Source: an uncultured Bacteroidales bacterium (GTDB lineage: Bacteria > Bacteroidota > Bacteroidia > Bacteroidales > Paludibacteraceae). Taken from it: a DNA stretch of 64,000 nt. Shown here in pieces: positions 34,853 through 42,037 of the stretch (positions are counted from its first letter, which is position 1; each line of letters opens with the position of its first letter). A model generated the notes under the pieces. It was not told where the DNA came from. It worked only from the letters and a program-made list of their open reading frames with translations, and ran no database searches. The stretch is taken from positions 45,031-109,030 of the forward strand of contig CADBZO010000002.1 in assembly GCA_902799185.1 (NCBI GenBank), written 5' to 3'. The translations under genes and the position numbers were made by a program.

Positions 34853-34977
34853 GGCAGTCTCCGGGCTGCCTTTGGCGGTTGTGGGGGGGGGGATTGTTAT
34901 CGGGATGGTATCCCGATGCAACGGACGCTGTTAAGGATGGGGTGTGATGCAAAATGGCGAAAAATAGTCCCTTGGGC
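34853..34977. repeat. Diverged third copy of the 119-bp repeat (inverted)
   Basis: The two ends match the copies at 7822-7940 and 8692-8810 in reverse complement: the AAAGGCAG...CTGCCTTT hairpin with GGCGGTTGTGGGGG at the left, and ATGCAAAATGGCGAAAAATA at the right. The middle differs and contains a run of ten G (34883-34892). Confidence 0.8.
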
Positions 34978-34995
34978 ACTTTTTTTGTGAAATAA

Positions 34996-35027
34996 TTTGT
35001 ATATGTGAATAATTTTTTGTACTTTTG
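34996..35027 (+). promoter_or_regulatory. Promoter of the 35053 gene
   Basis: TTTGTATATG (from 34996) and TACTTTTG (35020-35027), with TTG and the -7 box 20 nt apart. It is nearly identical over about 50 bp to the promoter of the DUF6169-like operon. Confidence 0.85.
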
Positions 35028-35052
35028 CAGCGGAAAGGAAATTTATTGAGCT

Positions 35053-35283
35053 ATGGAAGCGGTACAACATCAACAATTCGGATTAAACCCAATGCAACTG
35101 CATTTGGTCAGTATGCTCAATTTCAATAATACGGAGGCCGCAGAACAACGACTCAAAAGAGCTTTGGAACAGTTTTATCTATCGGAGTTTGAGGCTACAA
35201 AAGCGACCATGTTCGCTAATGGCGAGCTGACAGAAGAGATGATAGAACGCGGTGCAAAAAAACATTTCCGTACTCCGTATTAA
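35053..35283 (+). CDS. Small helical protein, probably the antitoxin of a lost PIN toxin
   Basis: The 76-aa protein (MEAVQHQQFGLNPMQLHLVS, AEQRLKRALEQFYLSEFEAT, GELTEEMIERGAKKHFRTPY) is helical and charged. The start of a PIN-domain gene (MNIVLDSNVILQVAF) follows after 1 nt, the usual antitoxin-then-PIN-toxin order. The PIN gene is truncated, so this would be an orphan antitoxin. I recognise the arrangement, not a named family. Confidence 0.6.
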   Translation: MEAVQHQQFGLNPMQLHLVSMLNFNNTEAAEQRLKRALEQFYLSEFEATKATMFANGELTEEMIERGAKKHFRTPY

Positions 35284-35284
35284 C

Positions 35285-35376
35285 ATGAATATCGTTCTGG
35301 ATTCAAATGTGATATTGCAAGTGGCTTTTACCCAGAAGCCGCTACGGATCGTTTTACTAATCATTACAAGGCATAA
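35285..35376 (+). pseudogene. Fused remnants of a PIN-domain toxin and a HigB-like toxin
   Basis: ATG 35285 opens MNIVLDSNVILQVAF, which matches the first strand and catalytic Asp of PIN-domain ribonucleases, but the rest of the domain is missing. In another frame 35326-35376 reads FYPEAATDRFTNHYKA and stops 2 nt before the higA start. It resembles the usual HigB C-terminus (xxNHYK). The simplest reading is a deletion that joined the start of a PIN toxin gene to the end of a higB gene and left both antitoxins. Confidence 0.45.
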
Positions 35377-35378
35377 TT

Positions 35379-35690
35379 ATGGCAGCATTAGGTTATCCTT
35401 TTTGTCCGGTGCATCCGGGAGAGGTGATTAAGGACGAGATGGAAGTGCGTAATATCTCACAAAGAGAGTTCGCGCGGCAAGTGAATGTGTCCTATACAGC
35501 ATTGAATGAACTGCTGAACGGTAAACGTCCGCTAACGCCAACCACAGCTCTGATGTTTGAAGCGGCGTTGAATCTGCCGGCGGACGCATTGATGAATATA
35601 CAGACGAAGTACACAATGCAAACGGCGCGGCAAGATAAAAAAATCCAATCATGGCTGGAGCGTATTCCGCGAGTAGCCGCAATGCTATAA
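35379..35690 (+). CDS. higA: HigA-family antitoxin, apparently orphan
   Basis: The 103-aa protein has the HigA/VapI signature PVHPGEVIKDEMEVRNISQR at the N-terminus, followed by the helix-turn-helix (FARQVNVSYTALNELLNGKR, LTPTTALMFEAALNL) and a short C-terminal helix. It would normally bind HigB and its own operator. Only the last few codons of a HigB-like gene remain upstream (35326-35376), so it may now act as a free repressor or protect against toxins from related loci. Confidence 0.85.
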   Translation: MAALGYPFCPVHPGEVIKDEMEVRNISQREFARQVNVSYTALNELLNGKRPLTPTTALMFEAALNLPADALMNIQTKYTMQTARQDKKIQSWLERIPRVAAML

Positions 35691-35705
35691 ACCATAACAA
35701 CAGAT

Positions 35706-35746
35706 AATTGCATTCTATTCGTCAAAAAAATGCCCGAACGCTTGCA
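35706..35746. repeat. 41-bp direct repeat upstream of tsaB, copy 1
   Basis: Identical over 41 bp to 35973-36013 (starts AATTGCATTCTATTCGTC, ends CGAACGCTTGCA). Each copy is followed by a promoter-like block. Confidence 0.9.
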
Positions 35747-35773
35747 GAAAAATGGATTTTTCTTCATATGCAT

Positions 35774-35804
35774 TTGCATATGTCGATTTTTTGTTGTACC
35801 TTCG
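35774..35804 (+). promoter_or_regulatory. Damaged promoter copy upstream of tsaB
   Basis: TTGCATATGTCG (from 35774) and TACCTTCG (35797-35804) keep the 20-nt spacing, but the -7 box ends TTCG instead of TTTG. Probably a weak or dead duplicate. Confidence 0.5.
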
Positions 35805-35972
35805 ACCTCCTCCCCCATGAATGGGGACCCCTTCGAAAGTACGTTCGCGTCCTGCGGTACATACATAGCCACCGCGGGCATTTTTTTTGACGAGCCGATG
35901 GCTTCCTGTTTCGCACGGATACATACCGTCTTATGCAAGCATAGCCGCTATCTATCCGCGCAAAACAGATAG

Positions 35973-36013
35973 AATTGCATTCTATTCGTCAAAAAAATGC
36001 CCGAACGCTTGCA
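35973..36013. repeat. 41-bp direct repeat upstream of tsaB, copy 2
   Basis: Second perfect copy. Its last bases form part of the -33 region of the tsaB promoter. Confidence 0.9.
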
Positions 36014-36039
36014 TATGTGCAGAATTTGTTGTACCTTTG
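36009..36039 (+). promoter_or_regulatory. Promoter of tsaB
   Basis: TTGCATATGTGCA (from 36009) and TACCTTTG (36032-36039), with TTG and the -7 box 20 nt apart. Confidence 0.85.
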
Positions 36040-36079
36040 CAGCCGTTTTTTGATGAATCACTAATTGGGAAGAGAGCCT

Positions 36080-36913
36080 ATGACGATACTTTGTATCGAA
36101 ACAAGTACTTCGGTTTGCTCGGCAGCCATCTGTCAGGACGGGCAGCCGGTGAAGCAATATATCTGCCGCGAGGGGAGTAACCACGCGCAGTTGTTACCCC
36201 GTTATATAGAACAGCTGCTGGACGATGCTCGTCAAGGGAACATGACCCTTGACGCCGTAGCGTTGAGTGAGGGACCGGGCAGCTATACCGGTCTGCGTAT
36301 CGGTACCGCTACCGCCAAGGGACTATGCTACGGACTGAACGTACCGCTGATACCCGTTCCGACTCTGGAGGTGCTCTGCGAAGCAGCAAGGGAGATGTAC
36401 AAGGGGACAATGTACCATGTACAAGATATTATCCTCGTGCCGATGATCGACGCCCGGCGTATGGAGGTCTATACGGATGTACAAAGGGACAAGGGACAAT
36501 GTACAAAGGACAAGGGACAATGTACAAAGGACAATGTACAATGTACAAAGGACGATGTACGAGGTACAAAGGACGATGTACGAGGTACGATGGAGAACCG
36601 GGCACGGGCGGTAGTCGTGGAGAGTGAGGAAAGCCTGTGGGATGTACGAAGGGACGATGTACCAAGTACGAAGGTAATTTATTATTTCGGCGACGGGGCT
36701 GCCAAATGCCGGCCGGTGCTGCAAGGCGAGCGGTGGCATTACCTGCCGGATGTTGTGCCGGAAGCGCAGTACATGGGTATGATAGTAGAAAGGCAAAAGT
36801 CGAAAGCCGAAAGCAGCGGTATATTGAGCGGGGTTGAACCGGCTTACTACGAGCCGTTCTATCTCAAAGAGTTCATCGCCGCCCCCAGTCATGTCAAAGG
36901 ACTGAAATCTTAA
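36080..36913 (+). CDS. tsaB: tRNA threonylcarbamoyladenosine biosynthesis protein TsaB, with repeat-encoded insert
   Basis: TsaB works with TsaD and TsaE to make the t6A modification of ANN-decoding tRNAs. ATG 36080 gives 277 aa starting MTILCIETSTSVCSAAICQD. The family motifs NHAQLLPRYIEQLL, LSEGPGSYTGLRIGTATAKG and MIDARRMEVYTDV are intact. After DARRMEVYTDV about 40 residues (VQRDKGQCTKDKGQCTKDN and on) are read from tandem GTACAAAGGACAATGTAC repeats, and another stretch (VERQKSKAESS) matches the AAGTCGAAAG repeat. The usual protein is roughly 230 aa, so these inserts explain the extra length. It probably still works, as the inserts avoid the core motifs. Confidence 0.93.
   Translation: MTILCIETSTSVCSAAICQDGQPVKQYICREGSNHAQLLPRYIEQLLDDARQGNMTLDAVALSEGPGSYTGLRIGTATAKGLCYGLNVPLIPVPTLEVLCEAAREMYKGTMYHVQDIILVPMIDARRMEVYTDVQRDKGQCTKDKGQCTKDNVQCTKDDVRGTKDDVRGTMENRARAVVVESEESLWDVRRDDVPSTKVIYYFGDGAAKCRPVLQGERWHYLPDVVPEAQYMGMIVERQKSKAESSGILSGVEPAYYEPFYLKEFIAAPSHVKGLKS
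36478..36600. repeat. GTACAAAGGACAATGTAC tandem repeat inside tsaB
   Basis: Degenerate units of 15 to 18 bp (ACAAAGGACAATGT, GTACGAGGTACAAAGG) are read in frame. They belong to the same family as the TTGTACATTG repeats at 9115-9152, 19711-19740, 20871-20900, 45050-45092 and 60734-60765. Confidence 0.9.
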
Positions 36914-36957
36914 AAACAGTACATTTTTACGGGCCGTTCAGCCCGTTTGGGACAAGG

Positions 36958-36996
36958 TAAAGAGTCCGATAAGAGTCCGATAAGAGTCCGATAAAA
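36958..36996. repeat. GATAAGAGTCC tandem repeat between tsaB and the porW-like gene
   Basis: Three to four 11-bp copies of AGAGTCCGATA lie about 20 bp before the ATG of the next gene. The copies are out of frame with any gene. Confidence 0.8.
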
Positions 36997-37014
36997 TAGG
37001 CAATAATACCGTAA

Positions 37015-39618
37015 ATGGGTAAAATCTTAAAAATAGTAAACTTTTGGGCAGCAGGTTTAAGCCTGCTTTTCCTCTCTTCCTGTTCCACCCAGAAGAACAC
37101 CTGGGCGACGCGTTCTTTCCACCAGACGAAAGTCCGTTATAACATTCTCCATAACGGTAATATCAAATACGAGGAAGGCCTGAAAGCCATCCGCGACGCG
37201 CACACCGACGACTATACGCAGGTGCTGCCGCTCTATCCGGTGAGTGACCACAAGGCTGCAGAAGCCGCTACCGCCCAGATGGATGTCACCATCGAGAAAT
37301 GCCGCAAGTGCATCAAACTGCACTCTATCAAAGCCAGACCCAAGCGCAACCCCAAGAAAGCCAATGACCCCAAATACAAACTCTGGCTGCAGTCGGAGGA
37401 GTTTAACAACAAGATGGGGCTGGCATGGATTCGGTTGGGCGAGGCGGAGTTCCACAAAGGCGATTTCTTAGGCTCCGTGAGTACGATGCGGTATATCATC
37501 AACCATTACCAGAACGACCCGGACATGATTGCGCAGGCGCAGTTATGGATTGCCCGCGGTTACGCCGAGATGGGATGGCAGTACGAGGCGGAGGACATGC
37601 TCAACCGCGTGCAGATAGACGCGCTGAGCAAGCGTCACGCCCGTCTTTTTGCTGCCGTCAAAGCCGATGTGCTGCTTCACGGCAAGCATTACCATGAGGC
37701 TATCCCCTTCGTCAAGATAGCTATCCCCCACGAGAAACGCAAGGTCTATCGTCCCCGGTTCGCCTATGTGTTAGGCCAGCTCTATGAGATGGAGAACAAC
37801 CGCGACGAGGCAGTACACGCCTACCGGTCGGTAGTGCGCATGGCGCCGCCGGTGGAGATGGAGTTCAACGCCCGCATACGGATGGCGGAGCTGGGCGGAA
37901 AGAACTCGCTGCGCAAGCTCCGGACGATGACCAAACAGTCGAAATACAAAGACAAGCTCGACCGCATCTACGGCGCCATGGGTAATATCCATCTGGCGTC
38001 GCATGACACCGCCCAAGCGCTGGCGATGTACGAGAAAGCCATCGCAGAGGCTACCGAGGCCGGCGTGGCGAAGGCGGCGGTGCTGGTTCGCGCCGGGGAT
38101 ATCTATTACGACCGCCGCGAGTACGCCCAGGCGCAGCCGCTCTACCGCGAAGCGGTGACGATCCTGACGGCGGAGAACGATGCGTATGCCCGCATCCAGA
38201 AACGGTCGGAGATACTGGACGAACTGATTGTCGCCTATGAGCAGGCGCAGTTGCAGGACTCGCTGCAGCGTATCAGTCATCTCCCGGAAGAGGAGCAGCG
38301 CGCCATCGCAGACAAGATCATCGCCGACCTCATTGCCGCCGAGCAGGCCGACTCCGCCAAACAGGCACAGGAGGCGCGTGAACTGGCGCGGGGCGACCAG
38401 GGACTCCGCAGCGTGAACACCGCGAACATGTTAGGCGGAGGCATGGGGCAGAAAGGCGAGTGGTATTTCTACAACCCGCAACTCATCCAACAGGGCAAGC
38501 AGGAATGGCTCCGCCGGTGGGGCAACCGTAAGCTGGAGGACAACTGGCGGCGGCAGAACAAGCAAGTGGTTGTCACGGAGGAACAGATACCCGAGGAAGA
38601 GAGTATGGAGGCAGGCACGGATTCGGCAGTCCTGGACAGCACGGCCGTCAGACCCGCCACGATAGAGACGGATAACCATAAGCCGGAGTATTACCTCCAG
38701 CAGATCCCGCGTACGCCGCAGGACTACGCCGCCAGCGACAGCCTCTGGCGCGAGGCGATGGTAGCGCTCTATTTCATCTATCTGAACAAGGTAGAGGACG
38801 AGCCGCTGGCCGAAGAGACCTTCCGCGAGCTGGAGAAGCGGTTTGCCGGTCATCCGTGTATGGACGATATCTATGAGGACAAGCGCCTGCGTGCGCTGCG
38901 TCACGACGAGGCGTACATAGCGCGCATGCGTCATATGCTGGACGCACAGGACTCGCTCTATGCGGCTACCTACGACGCTTATACCCGGGGCTGGTACGGC
39001 GAGGTGAAAGCCAACAAGAAGAGAGCCGAGCAGGAGTTCCCGCAAAGCCGTCTGATGCCCCGGTTCCTCTTCCTCAATGCCGTCTCCGTGGCGCGCACCG
39101 AGGGGCAGGAGGCGTTTACCGCCGAGCTCCGCGCTATCGTGGAGAAACACGGCGAGACGGAGTTGGGCGCTATGTCGAAAGACATGCTCGCTATGATGGG
39201 CCAGGGTATGGAGAGCAAGCAGGGCGGTGCTACCGGCTCGTTAGCCGAGATGCGCGGCCAGACCGACAGCAGCACGGCCGAGGAGGAAGCCGGTTCGCAA
39301 GAACTGCAATGGAGCGAGGACCGCAAACAGCCGTCCGTGGCACTGCTGGTTCTGCCGCAGGCTGACGAGCAGGCACTCAACGAAGTGCTGTATGAAGTGG
39401 CGCTGTTCAACTTCAGCCAGTTCCTGATACGTGATTTTGAATTACAGAAGATGCCCGTCTTCGGCGAAGGATGCGCGCTGCGTATCAGCGGGTTCGCCGA
39501 TCTGGATGAGGCGGAGTGGTGGACTGGACTGGTGCAGCAAGACGCGCATATGCAGTCTGTGCTTCTCGGCGTCGAGATCAAGACCGTAGCCGAGGTCAAT
39601 CTTCCGCTGGTGAAATAA
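37015..39618 (+). CDS. PorW/SprE-like type IX secretion lipoprotein with TPR repeats
   Basis: The 867-aa lipoprotein has a lipobox signal (LLFLSSCSTQK, Cys about 23) and then NTWATRSFHQTKVRYNILHN, which matches the start of PorW/SprE (usually CS-x-K-x-NTW...YHNTTARYN). TPR-like helical repeats follow over about residues 130-420 (MGLAWIRLGEAEFHKGDFL, AQLWIARGYAEMGWQYEAED, AYVLGQLYEMENNRDEAVHA). A charged linker and a second helical half come after. PorW/SprE is required for type IX secretion and gliding in other Bacteroidetes, linking the PorK/N ring with the motor. Its presence suggests that this organism has the system, relevant to the giant proteins at 9-34 kb. Confidence 0.75.
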   Translation: MGKILKIVNFWAAGLSLLFLSSCSTQKNTWATRSFHQTKVRYNILHNGNIKYEEGLKAIRDAHTDDYTQVLPLYPVSDHKAAEAATAQMDVTIEKCRKCIKLHSIKARPKRNPKKANDPKYKLWLQSEEFNNKMGLAWIRLGEAEFHKGDFLGSVSTMRYIINHYQNDPDMIAQAQLWIARGYAEMGWQYEAEDMLNRVQIDALSKRHARLFAAVKADVLLHGKHYHEAIPFVKIAIPHEKRKVYRPRFAYVLGQLYEMENNRDEAVHAYRSVVRMAPPVEMEFNARIRMAELGGKNSLRKLRTMTKQSKYKDKLDRIYGAMGNIHLASHDTAQALAMYEKAIAEATEAGVAKAAVLVRAGDIYYDRREYAQAQPLYREAVTILTAENDAYARIQKRSEILDELIVAYEQAQLQDSLQRISHLPEEEQRAIADKIIADLIAAEQADSAKQAQEARELARGDQGLRSVNTANMLGGGMGQKGEWYFYNPQLIQQGKQEWLRRWGNRKLEDNWRRQNKQVVVTEEQIPEEESMEAGTDSAVLDSTAVRPATIETDNHKPEYYLQQIPRTPQDYAASDSLWREAMVALYFIYLNKVEDEPLAEETFRELEKRFAGHPCMDDIYEDKRLRALRHDEAYIARMRHMLDAQDSLYAATYDAYTRGWYGEVKANKKRAEQEFPQSRLMPRFLFLNAVSVARTEGQEAFTAELRAIVEKHGETELGAMSKDMLAMMGQGMESKQGGATGSLAEMRGQTDSSTAEEEAGSQELQWSEDRKQPSVALLVLPQADEQALNEVLYEVALFNFSQFLIRDFELQKMPVFGEGCALRISGFADLDEAEWWTGLVQQDAHMQSVLLGVEIKTVAEVNLPLVK

Positions 39619-39643
39619 CACACCGCGTGCCATTCTTCCCAAC

Positions 39644-39672
39644 AAAAAAAGGACGGTCGTTGACCATCCTTT
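39644..39672 (-). terminator. Second terminator-like hairpin downstream of tRNA-Pro
   Basis: On the minus strand AAGGATGGTC-aac-GACCGTCCTT (one G-T pair) is followed by TTTTTG. It lies in the first of two 26-bp direct repeats (39625-39650 and 39687-39712), so the terminator block seems duplicated. Confidence 0.7.
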
Positions 39673-39705
39673 CGTCGGGAACTAAAGCGTGCCATTCTTC
39701 CCAAC

Positions 39706-39729
39706 AAAAAAAGAGAACCGAAGTTCTCT
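39706..39729 (-). terminator. Terminator of tRNA-Pro
   Basis: On the minus strand AGAGAAC-ttcg-GTTCTCT followed by seven T: a UUCG tetraloop terminator starting 5 bp after the tRNA 3' end. Confidence 0.92.
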
Positions 39730-39733
39730 TCTG

Positions 39734-39807
39734 TCGGGAAGACGTGATTCGAACACGCGACCTCCGGTCCCCCAGACCGTTGCGCTACCGGGCTGCGCCA
39801 CTTCCCG
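39734..39807 (-). tRNA. tRNA-Pro (anticodon GGG)
   Basis: Minus strand, 74 nt, no encoded CCA. The acceptor stem CGGGAAG pairs with CTTCCCG. The D-arm GCGCAGCCCGGTAGCGC and the T-arm with GTTCGAATC are clear. The anticodon loop CTGGGGG puts GGG at 34-36, so it reads CCC and CCU. The sequence is close to the usual bacterial Pro tRNA. A strong promoter lies at 39837-39867 and a terminator follows. Confidence 0.93.
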
Positions 39808-39836
39808 CTCACGTTCGTTTTTAACGAAAGCGGGTG

Positions 39837-39867
39837 CAAAGGTACTGCTTTTTTTTGACATACGCAA
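39837..39867 (-). promoter_or_regulatory. Promoter of tRNA-Pro
   Basis: TTGCGTATGTCA (from 39867) and TACCTTTG (39844-39837) on the minus strand, with TTG and the -7 box 20 nt apart. The -7 context AAAAGCAGTACCTTTGCACC is shared with the psuG and greA promoters. Confidence 0.85.
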
Positions 39868-39892
39868 ATAAATTGCATTTTTTTTAACAAAA

Positions 39893-41227
39893 ATGAGTAA
39901 AAAATTCTATATTGAGACCTACGGATGCCAAATGAACGTGGCAGACAGCGAGGTTGTAGCCGCTATCATGGAGACGACGGACGCCGAGATTACCGACCGG
40001 TGGGAGGAGGCGGACACGATTCTGCTCAACACCTGTTCCATCCGCGACAACGCGGAGCAGAAGGTAGGTGCCCGTTTGCGTGAACTGAAGGGACTGATGA
40101 GCAGAAAGTCGAAAGACAAAAGACAAAAGACCACTATCGGAGTTATCGGCTGCATGGCGGAGCGCATGGGACAGGAACTGATAGACGCGTACGGCGTGGA
40201 TTTCGTAGCCGGTCCCGACGCGTATCTCGATATCCCGAACCTGCTGGCGCAATGCGAGCAGGGACATAAGGCGATGAACGTGGAGCTCAGTACCACGGAG
40301 ACCTACCGCCAGATCATCCCGTCCCGCATAGGCCGCTCTATCAGCGGGTTTGTGTCCATCATGCGGGGTTGTAACAACTTCTGCTCGTACTGCGTAGTGC
40401 CATACACCCGCGGGCGTGAGCGCAGCCGGGATGTGGAGTCGATCCTCAACGAGGTGAAGGACCTGCAGGCGCGCGGATACAAAGAGGTGACACTTCTGGG
40501 CCAGAACGTGAACTCCTACCGCTTCATCCGTCCGGACGGCGAGACGGTGGATTTTGCGGACCTGCTGGAGATCGTAGCGGACGCCGTGCCTCAGATGCGT
40601 ATCCGGTTCACCACCAGTCACCCCAAAGACATGTCGGACAAGACCTTGGAGGCTATCAGCCGCCATAAGAACCTTTGTAAGTTCATCCATCTGGCGGTAC
40701 AGTCCGGCTCCAATCATATCCTCAAGCTCATGAACCGCAAATACACGCGGGAGTGGTATCTGGACCGCATCGCCGCTATCCGGCGTATCTTGCCTACGGC
40801 CGCTATCAGCACGGATATCTTCTGCGGCTTCCACGACGAGACGATAGAGGATCACCAACAGACCCTCTCCCTCATGCGCGAGGTAGGGTTCGACAGTGCG
40901 TTCATGTTCAAATATTCGGAACGCCCGGGCACGTACGCGCACAAGCATCTGCCGGATAACATCTCCGAGGAGGAGAAGGTGCGGAGGCTCAATGAGATCA
41001 TTGCGCTGCAGACGCAACTCTCGCTGGAGTCCAACCGCCGCGAGATAGGCAAAGAGGTAGAGGTGCTGGTAGAGGGTTTCTCCAAACGGAGCCACGATGA
41101 CATGTACGGCCGGACGGAGCAATACAAGACTGTGGTCTTCCCGCGCACCGGCCAGAAGATAGGCGATCTGGTCAAAATACGCATTTTGGACGCCTCTGCC
41201 GCTACATTAAGGGGCAAAATCATATAA
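39893..41227 (+). CDS. miaB: tRNA-2-methylthio-N6-dimethylallyladenosine synthase MiaB
   Basis: Radical SAM methylthiotransferase that adds a methylthio group to i6A37 of tRNAs. The 444 aa fit the family. The N-terminal UPF0004 domain has FYIETYGCQMNVADSE and NTCSIRDNAEQK (iron-sulfur Cys). The radical SAM site is RGCNNFCSYCVVPYTRGRER (CxxxCxxC). Further motifs are LLGQNVNSY, LAVQSGSNHILKLMNR and GFHDET, with a C-terminal TRAM domain. SRKSKDKRQKTT (about residues 76-87) is read from an AAGTCGAAAGACAAAAG repeat at 40105-40130 and sits in the variable loop between the N-terminal motifs. It probably still functions. Confidence 0.96.
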   Translation: MSKKFYIETYGCQMNVADSEVVAAIMETTDAEITDRWEEADTILLNTCSIRDNAEQKVGARLRELKGLMSRKSKDKRQKTTIGVIGCMAERMGQELIDAYGVDFVAGPDAYLDIPNLLAQCEQGHKAMNVELSTTETYRQIIPSRIGRSISGFVSIMRGCNNFCSYCVVPYTRGRERSRDVESILNEVKDLQARGYKEVTLLGQNVNSYRFIRPDGETVDFADLLEIVADAVPQMRIRFTTSHPKDMSDKTLEAISRHKNLCKFIHLAVQSGSNHILKLMNRKYTREWYLDRIAAIRRILPTAAISTDIFCGFHDETIEDHQQTLSLMREVGFDSAFMFKYSERPGTYAHKHLPDNISEEEKVRRLNEIIALQTQLSLESNRREIGKEVEVLVEGFSKRSHDDMYGRTEQYKTVVFPRTGQKIGDLVKIRILDASAATLRGKII

Positions 41228-41262
41228 AAAGACAGAAAAACTGCATTTTTTTGCCAAAATAT

Positions 41263-41293
41263 TTGGTCATGTCAAATAAAAGCAGTACTTTTG
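41263..41293 (+). promoter_or_regulatory. Promoter upstream of greA
   Basis: TTG (41263-41265) and TACTTTTG (41286-41293), 20 nt apart, in the shared context AAAAGCAGTACTTTTGCACC. The upstream TTTGCCAAAATATTTGGTCA is also present before psuG (minus strand, from about 43528). Confidence 0.85.
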
Positions 41294-41335
41294 CACCGAA
41301 AACAAATAAATTTTCATAGTTAAGGTTTAGGTTTA

Positions 41336-41374
41336 ATGGCAATAGGAGGCTGTGAAGTTTCCTATTGTTTTTAG
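41336..41374 (+). promoter_or_regulatory. Leader hairpin with overlapping 12-codon reading frame
   Basis: CAATAGGA (41340-41347) and TCCTATTG (41360-41367) form an 8-bp stem followed by TTTTT, a terminator shape about 45 nt after the promoter and 43 nt before the next start. A small frame (ATG 41336) reads MAIGGCEVSYCF and stops at the T-run. The layout resembles an attenuator with a leader peptide. It could also simply end a short RNA. Confidence 0.55.
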
Positions 41375-41415
41375 AAAAACTAACGTACTATCCGCAAGGA
41401 GGTACTTTTTTTAGT

Positions 41416-41520
41416 ATGAAAGAGGAACTAACAAATACCCCGGTCTATCCGGATATGACGGATCCGGAAGAGGTTCGCAAAGCGATTATTGCGAACGAGA
41501 TACTTAATAGAAAATATTAA
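41416..41520 (+). CDS. 34-aa small protein before greA
   Basis: ATG 41416 encodes MKEELTNTPVYPDMTDPEEV and then RKAIIANEILNRKY, with GCAAGGAGGTAC upstream (the distance to the ATG is about 12 nt, rather long). The ending AIIANEILNRKY resembles tails of small Bacteroidales proteins that I have seen, which supports a real gene. It has no membrane segment. greA follows after 12 nt. Confidence 0.5.
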   Translation: MKEELTNTPVYPDMTDPEEVRKAIIANEILNRKY

Positions 41521-41532
41521 TAAAGATATATT

Positions 41533-42003
41533 ATGGCAGTAACTTACATGACCGAAGAAGGTCTTCAAAAACTGAAAGCAGAGCTCCAGCAACTGGAGAC
41601 GGTAGAGCGTCCTCGTGTGATTGCAGCGATCGCAGAGGCTCGTGAGAAAGGCGATCTGAGCGAGAACGCCGAATATGATGCTGCAAAAGAGGAGCAGGGT
41701 ATCCTGGAGAGCAAGATTGCGCATATCAAAGCCAAACTGATGGAGGCTCGCGTGCTGGATACCAAGGATATCAAGACGGACGAGGTGCAGATCCTGACGA
41801 AAGTGCGCGTACGCGTACGCAACACCGGCAAGGAGAAGACCTACCAGCTCGTGACCGAAGGCGAGGCGAACTCGCTGGAGGGAAAAATCTCGGTGACTAC
41901 CCCGATTGCCAAAGGTCTGATGGGTAAGAAAGTAGGCGAGGTGGCGAAAGTACAGGTGCCTGCCGGATTGATGGAATACGAGATTCTGGAGATCTCGCTC
42001 TAA
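41533..42003 (+). CDS. greA: Transcription elongation factor GreA
   Basis: GreA enters the secondary channel of stalled RNA polymerase and promotes transcript cleavage. The 156 aa match the family. The N-terminal coiled coil has YMTEEGLQKLKAELQQLETV and the acidic tip ARGKGDLSENAEYDAAKEEQ-type segment (here EAREKGDLSENAEYDAAKEE). The C-terminal FKBP-like domain has YQLVTEGEAN and SVTTPIAKGLMGKKVGEV. It is transcribed from the promoter at 41263 behind a leader hairpin, with a 34-aa gene just upstream. Confidence 0.97.
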   Translation: MAVTYMTEEGLQKLKAELQQLETVERPRVIAAIAEAREKGDLSENAEYDAAKEEQGILESKIAHIKAKLMEARVLDTKDIKTDEVQILTKVRVRVRNTGKEKTYQLVTEGEANSLEGKISVTTPIAKGLMGKKVGEVAKVQVPAGLMEYEILEISL

Positions 42004-42037
42004 TGACCCAATGGAAAATAACTAAATTGTAAATCGC

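Larger units (their letters stand above)
35691..36079. other. Gene-free region with duplicated promoter block
   Basis: No gene is supported. It holds two perfect 41-bp repeats (35706-35746 and 35973-36013), a GC palindrome (about 35807-35830), a damaged promoter (35774-35804) and the intact tsaB promoter (36009-36039). Confidence 0.6.

Noticed and set aside
34883..34892. Run of ten G as a phase-variable tract
   Set aside because: It lies after a terminator hairpin, outside genes and promoters, so an effect is doubtful.
36478..36600. CRISPR-like array in tsaB
   Set aside because: Units are short, degenerate and contiguous, without unique spacers, and read in frame in a conserved gene. No cas genes are nearby.
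39884..41122. 412-codon frame antisense to miaB
   Set aside because: The sense strand has the complete radical SAM signature.
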